Source: Pomphorhynchus laevis
Taxonomy: Eukaryota > Acanthocephala > Palaeacanthocephala > Echinorhynchida > Pomphorhynchidae
Direction: 5' to 3'
Assembly (NCBI GenBank): GCA_012934845.2
Contig: WNNJ02001172.1
Coordinates: 1 to 64,000, forward strand
Length of the DNA stretch: 64,000 bases
The translations under genes were made by a program, and so were the position numbers. Below, in pieces: positions 53,301-64,000 of this stretch; the stretch's first letter is position 1, and each line of letters opens with the position of its first letter. The notes under the pieces are model-generated. The model saw only the letters and a list, made by a program, of their open reading frames with translations. It was not told the origin of the DNA and ran no database searches.

Positions 53301-55050
53301 TGTAGTAATATCGAACTGTATTATTAAAAATAATACAGTTCATTAGAAATATAGTGATGGTTATTTTGCCGACTCCGCTAAACAAGCCACGTTTCCTCGA
53401 TTCACCGCAGCGCTAATTCGCTGCATAAGGAAACTCATTGTCCGTTTATCTCCGGTCGACCGATCTATTTTTTCCAGAATCTGCGAAAAAGCCGCTGCGC
53501 TGGTACCAACTACTTCCAAGGTTTCGATGGCGATTGGAACAAACTTGTACCGCCGTTCATCTAAGCCGCTATATTTGGTAAGCTTCACAAGTTCAGCATG
53601 ATCAGCAACGGAACTTGCAGAATGTATTTTGCGCTATGTGACTGGCTGCGAGAGTGTTTGAGCATGTAAAGTCCCAAACAAGCACCCGCCCGTTTCCTAC
53701 GGCAGTAAGATAGCCCTTCAGGCCGTTTGCCGCCGTCTTTAGTTAAACCGACAGGTTCCAGTCTGGATGGAATTCCTGCGGAGGGTAGGACCATTCCCAC
53801 AATTTCATTGACGCTGAATGGTGTACATTTCTGCCTTTTGTTTCGTTGCGGTCTAGCGCATGGGCGCTATATTTCTGGACCGCTTATCCGCATATACATC
53901 GATGTGGTTGAGCACATTGAATGCCAAGTCAGAGTGCAACTGCGGTGGACAATGATTAGTCATCAAGTCGGGTGCCAACGGAAGCTATCGGTAATGCTTC
54001 GAGGAAAGCCCTAGACAATTTTGAAGGGGTATCAATGAGGCGAACACGAGATTCGGGACTGGTTGCTTTGTCGACAAGCTTTTGATGACACGCATCATAA
54101 AAGTCCCCATCCATCGTTTTTGAATGGTTAGTTCCGATGGGATGGCTGCTTGAAATTCAGCGTGTCATTGGCCTGTAGCTTTTTCAAAGTCTGGGTCTGT
54201 AAGAGTGAATGGAGTGACGGGCAGTTTCCTAGCAGTATCTTGGTTAGCTTTCTTGTTAAGCATACGGAAGAGCCGAACGTAGGTATTGCAACTTTTAGCG
54301 CTTGTCGGACACCAAGACCTCCGAGTCTAACTGGTAAGGTAGTCTGCCGCCACGCATAATCAGGAAGCGGCCCATTCAGCACCATGCTCAGTAGATGGCG
54401 GACTTCTGCATCGAATTAGTGTAGTTTCTTACTCCCAAAGCAAAGGGACATTGAAGGAGGAAGCTTTTTTCGGAAGGCAGATCGAGCTTCGCAGAAGTAT
54501 GAAAGCGTCATGGGTACATAAATCGATTAGTCTTTTTCCTGCTTTATGAACCTCTTTTACGGCTTTACACAGAGCTCCATCAATTTTATCTTGGCCTCCT
54601 AGAGGATCTCCCAATAGCGTAGCGTCTTGAGGTGAAACTGTCTGGCACCAAGTTAGTTGGCATATGATGTCTCGGCAGAGATCTGGGTTGTCTGTGATTA
54701 CATCACACTTTTCGGAATTTCGTTCCAATCCGATTTCAAACCCCGCTGTCTGAATTTTCCGGATGTCTAAGAGGATGGTGACTGCAGTACTGCCCAGAAC
54801 GCAGTCATCCAAGTACCAAATATTGATGCAAGACTCCAGACTGTGTGCTAGAGCGTTAACTGCCCGGCAGAAAAGTACTGAGCCCAGTGGATAACCCTGT
54901 TGGATGCCTTTGCAGGATATAATGTGCTCACTACCAAAAATAAGAATACTCGGGAAGGCGTAACATAGGTTAACGAATAGTAGGATCTGAGGAACATGGC
55001 GCGCGACGTTAAGCAAGACTGCCTCTGCTTACGCAATTAAATGTAAACGA
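53301..55050 (-). mobile_element. LINE-P1: LINE of the same group as LINE-P2, nested in J1d
   Basis: On the minus strand: RT blocks CKGIQQGYPLGSVLF (motif B), INIWYLDDCVLGS (motif C, intact YLDD) and TAGFEIGLERNSEKCDVI in frame 55016-54429. Then LPVRLGGLGVRQALKVAIP (about 54340) and, further down, RPEGL, LVWDFTCSNTLAASHIAQ (about 53700-53640) and YKFVPIAIETLEVVGTSAAA (about 53550-53490). The RPxGL...LxWDxT spacing resembles a PD-(D/E)XK nuclease core. The 5' end (any PHD finger) is missing. Several breaks. Confidence 0.75.
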
Positions 55051-55332
55051 GAAATTCAGAGATTTTTTATCAGAGATTTAGGGAAATCTCTGAGAAATAA
55101 GATGAAACGATTTTGCCTTTCTTGAGGCGCCAACAGCCTAATAATAATTAAGTTGGACAGTGTTGGTACTTGGGGAAGTTCCCCCCCCCCTAAGAGTAGT
55201 TTCAGGGACAGTAAAAACTTCACTAACCTGCATTGTTCAATTCCCATGAAAAAGCATTTTTTTGAATTGTTTGATAGTTCCGACATTGCACACAATGTTT
55301 TCAAAACATTTACAAATTTTGTTTAAAACTAG
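55051..55332 (-). mobile_element. J1d (5' part): leader and start of ORF1
   Basis: On the minus strand LPQVPTLSNLIIIRLLAPQE and FILFLRDFPKSLIKN match J1a ORF1 residues about 55-95. The ORF1 continuation (FDINTIKYYEGEI) lies at about 53300, across LINE-P1. The 5' end at about 55332 faces the 5' end of J1e. Confidence 0.78.
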
Positions 55333-55790
55333 GGTTGACCACTGCTAACCGGAGGTTTTGTGTTATGAGTGCGACTTATTGCATGCATTTCGCAGTAACA
55401 GCGAACAAAAATGCAGTCGGAGCTTTCAAAGGTTACAACTTCCAATGTAAATTTTCACAATTTCCAAGGAGAGTATATGGTGAGTTTTGATTCTTCTACA
55501 ACGATTAATCCAACTACTAAGGTCAGTAACGTTTTATGTTCATCAAATGATGAAGAGGAACTTCTCCCATCCCGGGAAGTAGTCAGACCACTAACTACTT
55601 ATTCTGACTTCTCAAATAATCTCAAAGAACAAGGAAATATAAGGCCGTAATATTAGAAGAATCAAACCTGAGTCCGTAATATTAGAAGACGGCAAAAGTG
55701 ATCATTTCTTCAAGTTCTGTTTTCATTTATTTTAGTTAGTTATTTTTTATCGGTTATATAGTTGTTAATATAATCCTTATCTTATCTTAC
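55333..55790 (+). mobile_element. J1e: ~455-bp internal-deletion derivative of J1
   Basis: A J1-type 5' leader (GACCACTGCTAACC) precedes the start of ORF1 (55411-55650, 79 codons; TTKVSNVLCSSNDEEELLPS matches the J1c ORF1 start). It then jumps to a J1 3' end (TATAGTTGTTAATATAATCC) and a (CTTAT)n tail at 55776-55789. ORF2 and most of ORF1 are absent. J1c begins directly after the tail. Confidence 0.72.
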
Positions 55791-58700
55791 TGCTAACCAT
55801 GTTACTGCAAAACTACGCGAAATGTTTGTTCGATGGAGAGCACCATCAGCAATAGTTAGTCACAACGGACCCTAATTTGCCGCTTGTGATTTGACAATTT
55901 TTGCTATGCAAACAATAAAATTATCAAAACAACGCCTTACTATCCTCAAATTAATTCCTTAGCTACAGAATCGTCGACGTTGTTAAACAACGGGTGCTTT
56001 TGAGAAAAAGTCAAAAAGTCGTATAGAGAATCACATCAAAAAATGTGCACAAGTGTAAACGTTACGGAGCGTTCAAACGATTTGGTTAAATCTGCTGGAA
56101 ATACACGCGAATCGATGGATTTTCAGTCGAATTCTGGTATAGATCAGGTACTTTTTTATAATAAACGATCAACGATTGACTCAACAATGAAGGTTAGTAC
56201 GGTTTTGGTTCGTTCTATTAATGACGAGGGGCTACTACCCCCAATTCTAAAGGCGAACAATCTGTCTCATAAAATCAAAGGCGCCTATTGCAAATAATTT
56301 ATTATCTAACAAATTTCTTCGTGGTTTTGTGACTAAATACCCGAATAGGGTTCTGTTCAACTCAGTAAAATTTCACGAGAATACGATTAAAGTCTCTTTT
56401 ATTAACAGCGCAATTTTAAGGAATTTTGTACCTACTTTGAAAAGTATCTCAATGAAGTGCGTGCCATAACTATCAAACCTATACTTTGCACTGTCAAAAT
56501 AAATAAATTTCCTTATTTTCTGGCTGAAGACGATCTATGCGCATTAAAAAATAAGTTTGGCCTCCATTCAGTGAAGCAATTACTGGGAAAGGGGGGGGGT
56601 GAACCCATCTCTGTAGCCTTTGGGAATATTGATGGTGATAATGGACACCTCTTAGCTAACAACGGGTCTAACCCCTTCATGGGGTATAACTTATCGTTCT
56701 CCGTAATAGAAGAAGACAAGTGGACTTATCCACACTACCAGGTTTGTCATAAATGGGGGCATTGGGGGTCTTCATGCCACTGCAAAGGACCTGTGGGGTC
56801 TGTGATTCGGTAGATTGCCCCCAATGTGTGGGGAATGATAAGTGCACGGCTCCACCGGTTTGTTCTGACTGTGGTTAAAGTCATCCGGCCTAGTTCAGAA
56901 GGTGCCAGGCTTTTAAAGATTACAGGAGCATCTTTCATTCACAACCAAGGTACAGCCCATCCTATGCAGCGGCTTCTGCGCAAGAAAATAGAATGACAAA
57001 TTCCGACATCCTGACTCTATTGGCCAATTAGAAAAGAGCAATCATGGCGGACATGGAACGCCTCCTTGTCCCATTAGTAGCTTCCGTCTCTCGCCCTTCC
57101 ATTCTTGCAGCTGAGATTATGAAGCTGACCAAGACAAAGAAGAGAGGTAGTTCGGTACAGACGGTGCCACTCCTTAAAGTAGGGAAGCTTCTGGAGAAGG
57201 CCTCAAAGGGAAATGAAGATAATGCCTGAGGGGTCCAACCTTGGACGGGGCGAATGGCAATGGGGGTAACCCTCTCGCACTTGGCTCCGTCTAGGTTGGC
57301 ATCCCCCTTCCAACTAATTTAACACAATGGTGAGTAAGCCCGAGCCTTTTTCACTGAATATCCTTCAGTGGAATTCGGAACGTGCTTCTGCCCTTAAATT
57401 TTTATCTGGTAGAGATGCAGATGTTATAGTCCTTCAGGAGACGCGGTCTACCCGTCTCCCCCGGACATTACTCGATTTATCCCTAAGCACATTTATTCCC
57501 ACTATACTCCGTACATTACCCCACCTCACTCCTATTCTTCTCAAGGACTCTTGACCTTAGTTAAGTGCTCTTTATGGTCTTCCCTTTTGCTAAACTACTC
57601 TTGTCCAGCCCTGTCGTGTCTAGTAGTTTCACTCATTAAGAACGGTAAGCGCCTCAGTCGAGCCTATGTCTACATATGTCCAGGGGAGATTCACAAGAAC
57701 CGTGACCTCCTGAATAGTATTATTGTCAGCGGATATGACATGTTACTTGGTGACTTCAACGACAGAACTGGTCGTTGGATTAATGCAGCACTCCGCAGAG
57801 CCAGGGACGGTTATCGTATTCACAAACCACCCTCCCCCACCTTTCATTGCACATCATCGAATTCACTCCTCGACTTAGTATTGCTCCACGAGAGGTGGTT
57901 GTTTAAACCCTTCTGCACGGAGCAATCGCGACAACATCTGTTCACCTCTCATGATCTAATTCGCTGGCGGATAGAAGAGGATTCGCTGCTTCGCAGAAGA
58001 TTCCACTTTGACCCGATCAGAGTGGCTTTCTTCCAGGCAGCTATCCAACGCTTCCCACGAATTGGTAATGAGAGCCTAACCGAATTTAATTCCTATTTCT
58101 CTTCGCTAGCTACCGCGTTGCTTTCGACAACCTATAAGGTCGCATTTTCAATCCCACTCCGACAAAACTCAAGGTCCTAGCTAAACTAATGAACCTCCAT
58201 AATCTCTCTTCCTCCTCAAGACAGACCCTCTCAAATGAATACTGGCGCACCAGATTTTGGTTCCAGCTGAGTAGATATAGGGCGAGCCTTGCTCGTCGTA
58301 ACCCTTCTCAGTCTTGGAGGGATAGGGCTTCGGGTTGGATCGGTAGTATATGCCTTAATAAAGTTTTGGAGGAGTCACTTGCCCTACACAATTATGGAGC
58401 CACGCAATCTCCGCAACCAATCCTGCCTTGGGGAGACTTCTGGAGTAGAGACTTATCTTTCACAGATATTCTCAACGCCTGGGTGCCTCTTCCGGGCACC
58501 TCCAAATCCGTCGCTTCACTCTCTTCTCGTGTCTGTCAGCTTTTGACAGCCGATCAAAGAAGGGAGGTGGCCGTCACAATGCTATTAGCCACCCCATCCG
58601 ATGTGGCCGGCATCAATGTTAGTAAAAGAATTTTTTCCTAAGAAATATCCGGTCTCTTGTTCTAAAGATCTGCGGCCCATTTCGATTCAAAATTCCCTCG

Positions 58701-59890
58701 TCTCGATATACGAAAAAGTGCTCGCGCGTAGAATCCGCGATAATCTAAGTAGGCGAAATTTAATCCCTCCTAGTTTCCATGGGTTCATCAAAAGTCGATC
58801 GGTCCATTCAGCAGTTGGTGAAGTGCATCGGTTCTGTCTGGAGAATAGTCATCAACTCGCTGTGGCTGTTTTCCTTTATTTTTCCGCTGCATTTGACCGC
58901 ATTTTCATACCATTTGTTATCTCTTCTCTCACCTCCCTTGGGTTGCCTGCGAGAATTGTTAACAAGGTGGAGATACTGCTGTACACCAAGCGTTTTTACT
59001 AAAAACGGTAAAAATCAGGGTCATCAGGGATGATGACCCTGATGCGCGTCAGTTCTACCCTATTACGGGGTGCCTCAAGGTTCCCCTCTCTCCCCTATCT
59101 TATATCTTGCTGCCTCCATCAATCTATTCAAAATATTTAAACGTGATCAACGTCTAGTGGTGTACGCTGATGACACCATAGCCCTGTTCTCTGGACGCAG
59201 GTGTAAGGACGTAGTCTCTAACATCAGCCGATTCTATTTAAGTTTAAAAGACCAGTTGCCCAGATCCAATCTTGTTTTAAACTCCGCCAAATCGCAGGTG
59301 GTTGTCTTTCCTGGATCCCCTGTGACGAAGCAAAAACTTAAAAGACTAGCACTCTCTGCGCTCTCATCCATATTTGCCTCTGAACCACTCCCTACCTTCA
59401 CAAGTCGAGTAAAATACCTGTGGTTTACCGTTTCGGTGAACTGGTCGGCAAAAGCCGACCTGGATAGGCTCAAACGTATTCTGAAGAGAGCTAGATTGGC
59501 TCTGAAATGGGCCCAGCATCTGTCGTTGAATGGGAAAACCCAGGTGCGCCTTTGGGGCACCTGGGCTATCTCGGGATTAGTCTTCTTCTCTAGAGGACGT
59601 CCCCCAAAGCAAAGACTGAGGTTCCTGAAGCTCCTGGTCTTGCGTTTACCCAGCATCGTTCGCACCGATTGGATTCTTCGGGGGTGAAAGACCCTGGGCG
59701 ATTCAATCGGAAAGCGGCGTGTTGGATTGGTAGGGAGGCTCAGATCCCCATGGATTTGAGGCCAGAATAGGTTGAATAAGTGGCTGTTTTTGTTTTGAGT
59801 TTTCCTCAACTGTCTTGTTGTTTGTTATGTCTTTTTAAGTCACTAAACACTTATGTATTTTTCTAGTAATAAAATCTTTATTATTATTAG
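55791..59890 (+). mobile_element. J1c: full-length but broken jockey-type LINE
   Basis: It starts with CTGCTAACCATGTTACTGC right after the J1e tail. ORF1 (56043-57229, several breaks) keeps TLKSISMKC, VKINKFPYFLAEDD and CHKWGHWGSSCHC. ORF2 (57327-about 59700) keeps the endonuclease (NILQWNSERASAL, VIVLQETRS, MLLGDFNDRTGR, SHDLIRWRIEED) and the RT (LRPISIQNSLVSIYEK; VYADDTIALFSGRRC; NWSAKADLDRLKRI). The 3' end is TAATAAAATCTTTATTATTA (about 59866-59889). About six to eight breaks make it inactive. Its tail is ATT-type, unlike the TTATC tail of J1a and J1e. Confidence 0.85.
59070..59687 (+). pseudogene. J1c RT palm to C-terminus
   Basis: This 205-codon open frame starts in motif B (MPQGSPLSPILYLAAS), followed by VVYADDTIALF (motif C, residues about 34-44) and the conserved C-terminal blocks (LSLNGKTQVRLWGTWAISGL; TDWILRG). 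It is the best-preserved segment of J1c and aligns closely with J1a. Confidence 0.82.
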
Positions 59891-60695
59891 AAAAAGTGAT
59901 ACCGAGCAACGATTACAACAATTATTTTGATGTAAAAGAAGTTTCATTTTACTACTGCTGAAAGTTCAGCGAAATTGTTACAAGGTAGAATCCTCAGAAT
60001 GTTATTGGACAATATTAAACCAACTAAAAATCAACGACTGATCAATGACTGTTCAAAGTTACTGTCTTGGACAAGGATGCAAAAAGAGAAGAGGGAAAAG
60101 AATGTAGCGTGTTCCACGCCACACCATCGGTGTCACAGTCAAACGGTCAACGCTGCTCTGCAGCATTAGATTGCTTAAAAATTACATATATAATATAATA
60201 TATAATATTTTATATTATATATTATATTAAATATTAAATATAATATATATCATATTATATATAACTTGAGTGGTAAAAAACCTTTATTTGTAAAGTTCGA
60301 TGTCTAAGCGAAAGGAGCGCATGTCAGGAAATATTAAATAATACGATATACAATTATTAATATCTTTTATTAATAACGTATGGTATATTATCCTTAAGAT
60401 TATGCACAATATTTTCTGTCTCAAATAAAATAGAATATAAAACCAATAATTGTCAAGATGTTGGAACTTCAAAAAATGTTTAAAATTTATAATTTCATAG
60501 ATTACCGTGATGACCTCGATAAATTTTCCTTTTTTGCCGATAAACATACAATTTTATGTTACAAGAAAATTATATCGTATTTAATACATAATTTTACTCC
60601 TTTTCTATAAATTATAATAACTTGATAGTAATTATGCGTTGTTACTAAAAATTATTTAATAATTATTATAAAATAATTATCTTCCGGTTTATAAT
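59891..60695. other. AT-rich stretch with microsatellite, no supported gene
   Basis: A 64-codon frame (59975-60169, MLQGRILRMLLDNIKPTKNQ...) has no recognisable features. 60180-60265 is an (AT/TAATA)-type low-complexity palindromic tract. The rest is AT-rich without coding signal. Confidence 0.45.
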
Positions 60696-60699
60696 TGAG

Positions 60700-61270
60700 A
60701 TTAAGTTAAAAATGCTTTTACGTTTCGTTTTAAATGTCCTTTGTCAGATATAAAGCACAAGTCCATATATAAAACACAAGGTACAAAAATTTTTGTGCTA
60801 CAACTTTACGCCTTTCCAATTAAAATCAATTAAATTTAAGTCGTTAGTTTTATCGGTTATCAACTGCGTTATGGATTTTAATTCTGCTTTTCGTCGTTGC
60901 TTAGTATCATCTAAATTTGTTTCCAAAACGACATTTAAAACAGTCATTTCCGTGTTTAATTGGATGTGCAACGCACTGTCGATGTTTTCACGCTTATTTA
61001 ATTGCAGTGCTGTTGCGCATCCAATTAAACACGGAAATGACTGTTTTAAATATGTCGTCTTGGAAACAAAATTAGATGATACTAAACAACGACGAAGAGC
61101 TGAATAAATATACATAGTGCAGTTGACGAATGATAAAACTAACGTCTTAAATTTAATCGATTTTATTTGGAAAGACTTAAATTAGTATAAAAAAGTTTGT
61201 GTTTTGTGTCTTGTGTTTAAATTTGAAGAAGGACATTCAGTCCGAAACGTAAAAATATTTTTCGACTCAA
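60700..61270. repeat. Long palindrome of a PLE-like terminal segment
   Basis: Two arms of about 270 bp (60700-60978 and 61004-61270) flank a 25-bp spacer. The inner parts match almost perfectly (AACAGTCATTTCCGTGTTTA / its complement). Both arms, read outward, end in a PLE/hammerhead-like core (AAGGACATTCAGTCCGAAAC on the right at about 61232-61252; GGACAT...CGAAACGT on the left). Each arm also encodes the same short peptide (ETxLDDTKQRR). The element family is not one of the three PLEs with visible proteins. Confidence 0.75.
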
Positions 61271-61450
61271 TTTCTCTCTTATAGTATACATATACTATAT
61301 ATACATTGTATATTGTATATACAATGTATATTATATTGTATATTATATTATACAATAAATTATATTATATATTGTATAATATATATTCTAATATATAATA
61401 TATATACAATATATTATATTGTAAATTATATTCTCATATACATTGTAAAT
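61271..61450. repeat. AT microsatellite / self-complementary tract
   Basis: Alternating TATA, TACAAT and TATTG words form nested small palindromes. This is low-complexity sequence. Confidence 0.7.
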
Positions 61451-61559
61451 TTAAGGAACGTGGACCCTTTAAATAAAAAATAATTTGACACGACGATACT
61501 TTATTTTTTAATTTTATTATTAATAGTTCATGTTATTAGTATTTTCGAAAAATAAAAAT

Positions 61560-61870
61560 CAGTTCAGATAACTGAGTCTACGTGTTTTATACGATATATA
61601 AATAAAAATAAAGATAAATAATAAATAATTATATAAGATTTTATACAATTTATATTTATATAAAGTCTAAATTTAAAATTTAAAATAAAAGTCCATTTTT
61701 ATGAATTGACTAATAAATAACAGACGATAAATAAGATAAAGGATTAGAGGTAATCAAGATGAACTGATATGTTATCGGGTTTCGACCCTCTATTCCTCGA
61801 CCCAACATAGCAGTGGGTTCAAATATAATGGCGTATTTCCTCTGATGAAATTTGATTATTTAATGTACCT
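61560..61870 (-). mobile_element. Diverged Naiad-like 3' end N10
   Basis: On the minus strand the conserved 3' UTR block and terminus (CAGATAACTGAGTCTACG at about 61565-61582) are present but diverged. In the GC-rich block GGCCCC/GGGGCC has become AACCC/GGGT, which still pairs. No coding sequence is attached. Confidence 0.75.
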
Positions 61871-62129
61871 TATTCTAATACAAAGCACATTTTTTATAAT
61901 CCATAAAAAATTTTAGCTTAATATTTTAAATAAATTTTAAAAAATATTTTGTTGATTTGTGTATTGTAAATTTGATATTTTAATAATATTTTGTTGATGT
62001 ATAATTCTACATTATAAGAAAAAGAAAAATATTAAACTTGCTTGAAAATTAGCAGAAAAATAATGCCGTATCAAAAATGCATAGTTTTAGTATTTAATAA
62101 GAGCAAATAAAATATTTAATTAAATTCTT
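61871..62129. other. AT-rich spacer
   Basis: This may be the faded continuation of the N10 3' UTR. No gene is supported. Confidence 0.35.
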
Positions 62130-63100
62130 CTTATGCTGGTACTGCAACTGACTCCTTTTCAACTGCAGGTATGGATTTATCCTTGTCCACAATTGCTGAT
62201 TCAGATATTCCTTCTTTTCTTATAAACACGATAAAACTTTCTAAAGTACGATTTCCGCCATAAACAATTGGCCGAATATTTTCAATTTTTGGAATAAGAT
62301 AATTGTCGGGAAGCTGCGAATAGGGATAGAAGGTGGTATTTCGTTAAGTGTAGCATCAATTTAAGCGACGAAGACATCTGAGCGATTTTCGAAATGAGTA
62401 CCAAGCAAATTGTACACAGGTTTCATACACTGGCAAATACCACACTAGGGTGCATAAAATTTCACTAAAACAGCTTTCGATGAATCATGTGATACAGAAA
62501 TGATATTGCTATGTACAAGAGTTTTGACTGGACCACTGTTCCAATCCTCCGGCAACTTTTGTGATCTGTAGTGAGTCTCAATTTTGTTATCTAAACAATT
62601 TTGAACGAAATGCATTCGATTAATGGTGCTTATTTCATTCACATTGTCATACTTGTACTTAATCAAATCGCCTTTAATCTTGATAAGACGAATGGCCGGT
62701 AATTGGGTAGCAGTTAAATCGAAAAACTCAAATATCCGTGAAGGATCTTCCAGGTCACTATCCACATGAGCGAATGCAACTGTCCCACGAAATGACTTTG
62801 CGGTTTCCAACATAGCATTTCTGTATTTATCAATAATATCCTTTTTACTTGTGTTCAGTGGATTAGTTGAGTTTCCAGCAAATAAGAATACGTTCACTTT
62901 AATATCAAACATTAGTATAGCATCTTCATCATTAAAATTTGAGAGCAACGGAACAATATTGGATTTCACAAAATTTTTCACTGTATCATACGTTGTTTCT
63001 CCTTCCATTACTGCTTCTAATTCATCAAACGTTTTGTCAACCACCATTTGTACATTATCTTTGACAGAGAAAATATTTTTTAAATTATCGGTCGGAATCG
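62130..63100 (-). pseudogene. Protein disulfide isomerase pseudogene (b, b' and a' domains)
   Basis: On the minus strand a 200-codon frame (63047-62445) matches PDI b-b' domains: KTFDELEAVMEGETTYDTVK, then IVPLLSNFNDEDA, VAFAHVDSDLEDPSRIFEFF, LPAIRLI, KLPEDWNSGPVKTLV and VLVKFYAP. The next codon is TAG where PDIs have Trp of the active site WCGHC, followed by CGICQCMKPVYNLLG. So the a' active site is CGIC preceded by a stop. Further down SIPIRSFPTIILF is recognisable, with a second stop and a frame change. The tail EGISESAIVDKDKSIPAVEK lacks a KDEL-type end. The N-terminal a domain is absent. The intronless body suggests a processed copy or a decayed paralogue. Confidence 0.8.
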
Positions 63101-63113
63101 ATACGAGTGATGG

Positions 63114-63540
63114 TTATCCCTCGAAACCTTTTGCTTGCTCATACACGGATTCGTTTGGTAGATTAGAGTTATCGTGATCCACGTGTATCGAGCTTGCTGT
63201 TTGACTGTGTTTGTCCATATTTTTAGACGATTCGCGCTGAGAGTGTGATATGCCTGACTGCCGCCTAGAAGCCACTGAGTGAAAAGGTTCGAAGTTGACC
63301 TGCAGACACGGATGAATCAAGCCCTCATCGTTTGGACCTCCGGTTTTATCCAATAGTGGAGATTCCTCGTTGGGTGGATAACAATCGGTCAAGCAGGACA
63401 TTTTAACGGCAGACCCCCTTTAGTGAGGCTCCAACAAGTCTTCAGGAATAATAACCTTTTCGAGCTCGAACTGCCTTTTGGCGTTTAATTCTACCTCGTG
63501 CTTAATACGCGAGTCGCCATCATTGACACGTTGTCGGATA
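63114..63540 (-). pseudogene. Short host-like reading frame upstream of the PDI pseudogene
   Basis: Minus-strand frame 63401-63114 (95 codons) begins MSCLTDCYPPNEESPLLDKT and is Ser/His/Asn-rich and polar. The frame is also open for about 30 codons upstream (DSRIKHEVELNAKRQFELEK, about 63530-63440) apart from one stop. Its end (AKGFEG, stop, PSLVSIPTDN) runs in frame towards the PDI sequence. I do not recognise a family. It may be the 5' part of a chimeric transcript that also carried the PDI segment. Confidence 0.4.
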
Positions 63541-64000
63541 AGGTTTTAGTATTTCAGTATTCCAAATGTCAAACTTTCGCGGTTGAACAATGTCTATATA
63601 ACGATTCTTTTGGCTACAGTAAAAAGAAATTCGCTATATTTAAACATTTCCAGGCTACTTTACCCAAGTCTAAAAACTGTTATCATACATAAAGCTATTT
63701 AAAATAATTACTATCCAGTACTTTGATTTTTATGCTTTGATAAATTAATCACTTAAGGAAATTTTTAGCGTATTATATCCGATCTTTATTGATTAAATTT
63801 TTAATAAATATATTAAATCTTTATAAATTTAATGTGTTTCTAATATTTTTAACTTTATTGGTCTTTTTATTTTGTACATTGGCTGATGTTTACCGCAACA
63901 CAAGTTTTTGCTTTTAAGACAATATGTGAACCAAACTAATACTTTGCAGCTGTACTATAGCACACAGCATCTGTATTGGAATATTTTGATTATAGCGATA
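63541..64000. other. Window end, no supported gene
   Basis: AT-rich sequence without a frame, repeat or RNA that I can support. Confidence 0.4.

Noticed and set aside
60793-61115. Two ~104-codon frames on opposite strands as a real gene pair
   Set aside because: They are the two arms of one palindrome read from each side, so their similarity is structural.

Overview
This is an AT-rich, gene-poor stretch of a eukaryotic nuclear genome, almost certainly an invertebrate animal. The evidence is the mix of jockey-type, CR1/L2-like and RTE-like LINEs, Penelope-like elements (PLEs) with GIY-YIG endonucleases, a FLYWCH-type Mutator transposon and polyadenylated host genes. I cannot name the species. 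Bacterial signals (operons, Shine-Dalgarno sites, CRISPR) are absent.

Host content is small. A 703-codon uninterrupted reading frame at 15611-17722 (+) encodes a four-pass membrane protein with a long disordered N-terminus. A protein disulfide isomerase (PDI)-derived pseudogene lies at 62130-63100 (-), preceded by an unrelated short reading frame. A possible BRCT-like host fragment (10850-10990, -) is trapped between inverted retroelement ends.

Layout. 1-550: decayed LINE RT. 1-11.3 kb: copies of one PLE family (called Naiad-like here) in both orientations. Its GIY-YIG endonuclease precedes the RT, so its domains are permuted relative to classical Penelope. 11.3-19.3 kb: mostly single-copy, with a decayed CR1-like tail and the 703-aa gene. 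19.37-20.95 kb: FLYWCH/MULE DNA transposon with terminal repeats. 21.35-22.54 kb: three tandem ~460-bp units, each with a textbook hammerhead ribozyme. 22.5-26.6 kb: a second PLE family in head-to-tail tandem. 26.6-34.9 kb: a duplicated LINE/PLE composite split by a jockey-like LINE (27.1-30.3 kb) and a CR1/L2-like LINE (30.8-34.7 kb). 35-41 kb: two head-to-tail copies of another jockey-type LINE (J1) joined by a (TTATC)n tract. 41-42.3 kb: a third PLE family and a Naiad-like 3' end. 42.3-47.6 kb: LINE fragments, a PHD-finger LINE and a Ty3/gypsy fossil. 47.7-52.1 kb: the longest Naiad-like copy, split by a retro-inserted acidic-repeat gene. 52.1-59.9 kb: J1 copies and a second PHD-type LINE nested in one of them. 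60-62 kb: AT-rich palindromes and PLE ends. 62-64 kb: PDI pseudogene.

The strata can be ordered. J2 inserted into a Naiad-like copy with a visible 7-bp target duplication. LINE-P1 sits inside J1d. Element E sits inside Naiad-like copy N8. The most notable signals are the triple hammerhead array, the permuted PLE family with a conserved interleaved-helix 3' UTR, and the head-to-tail J1 arrays with a five-base tail repeat. No pathway links the genes; the window is a retroelement graveyard with a few recent-looking insertions.
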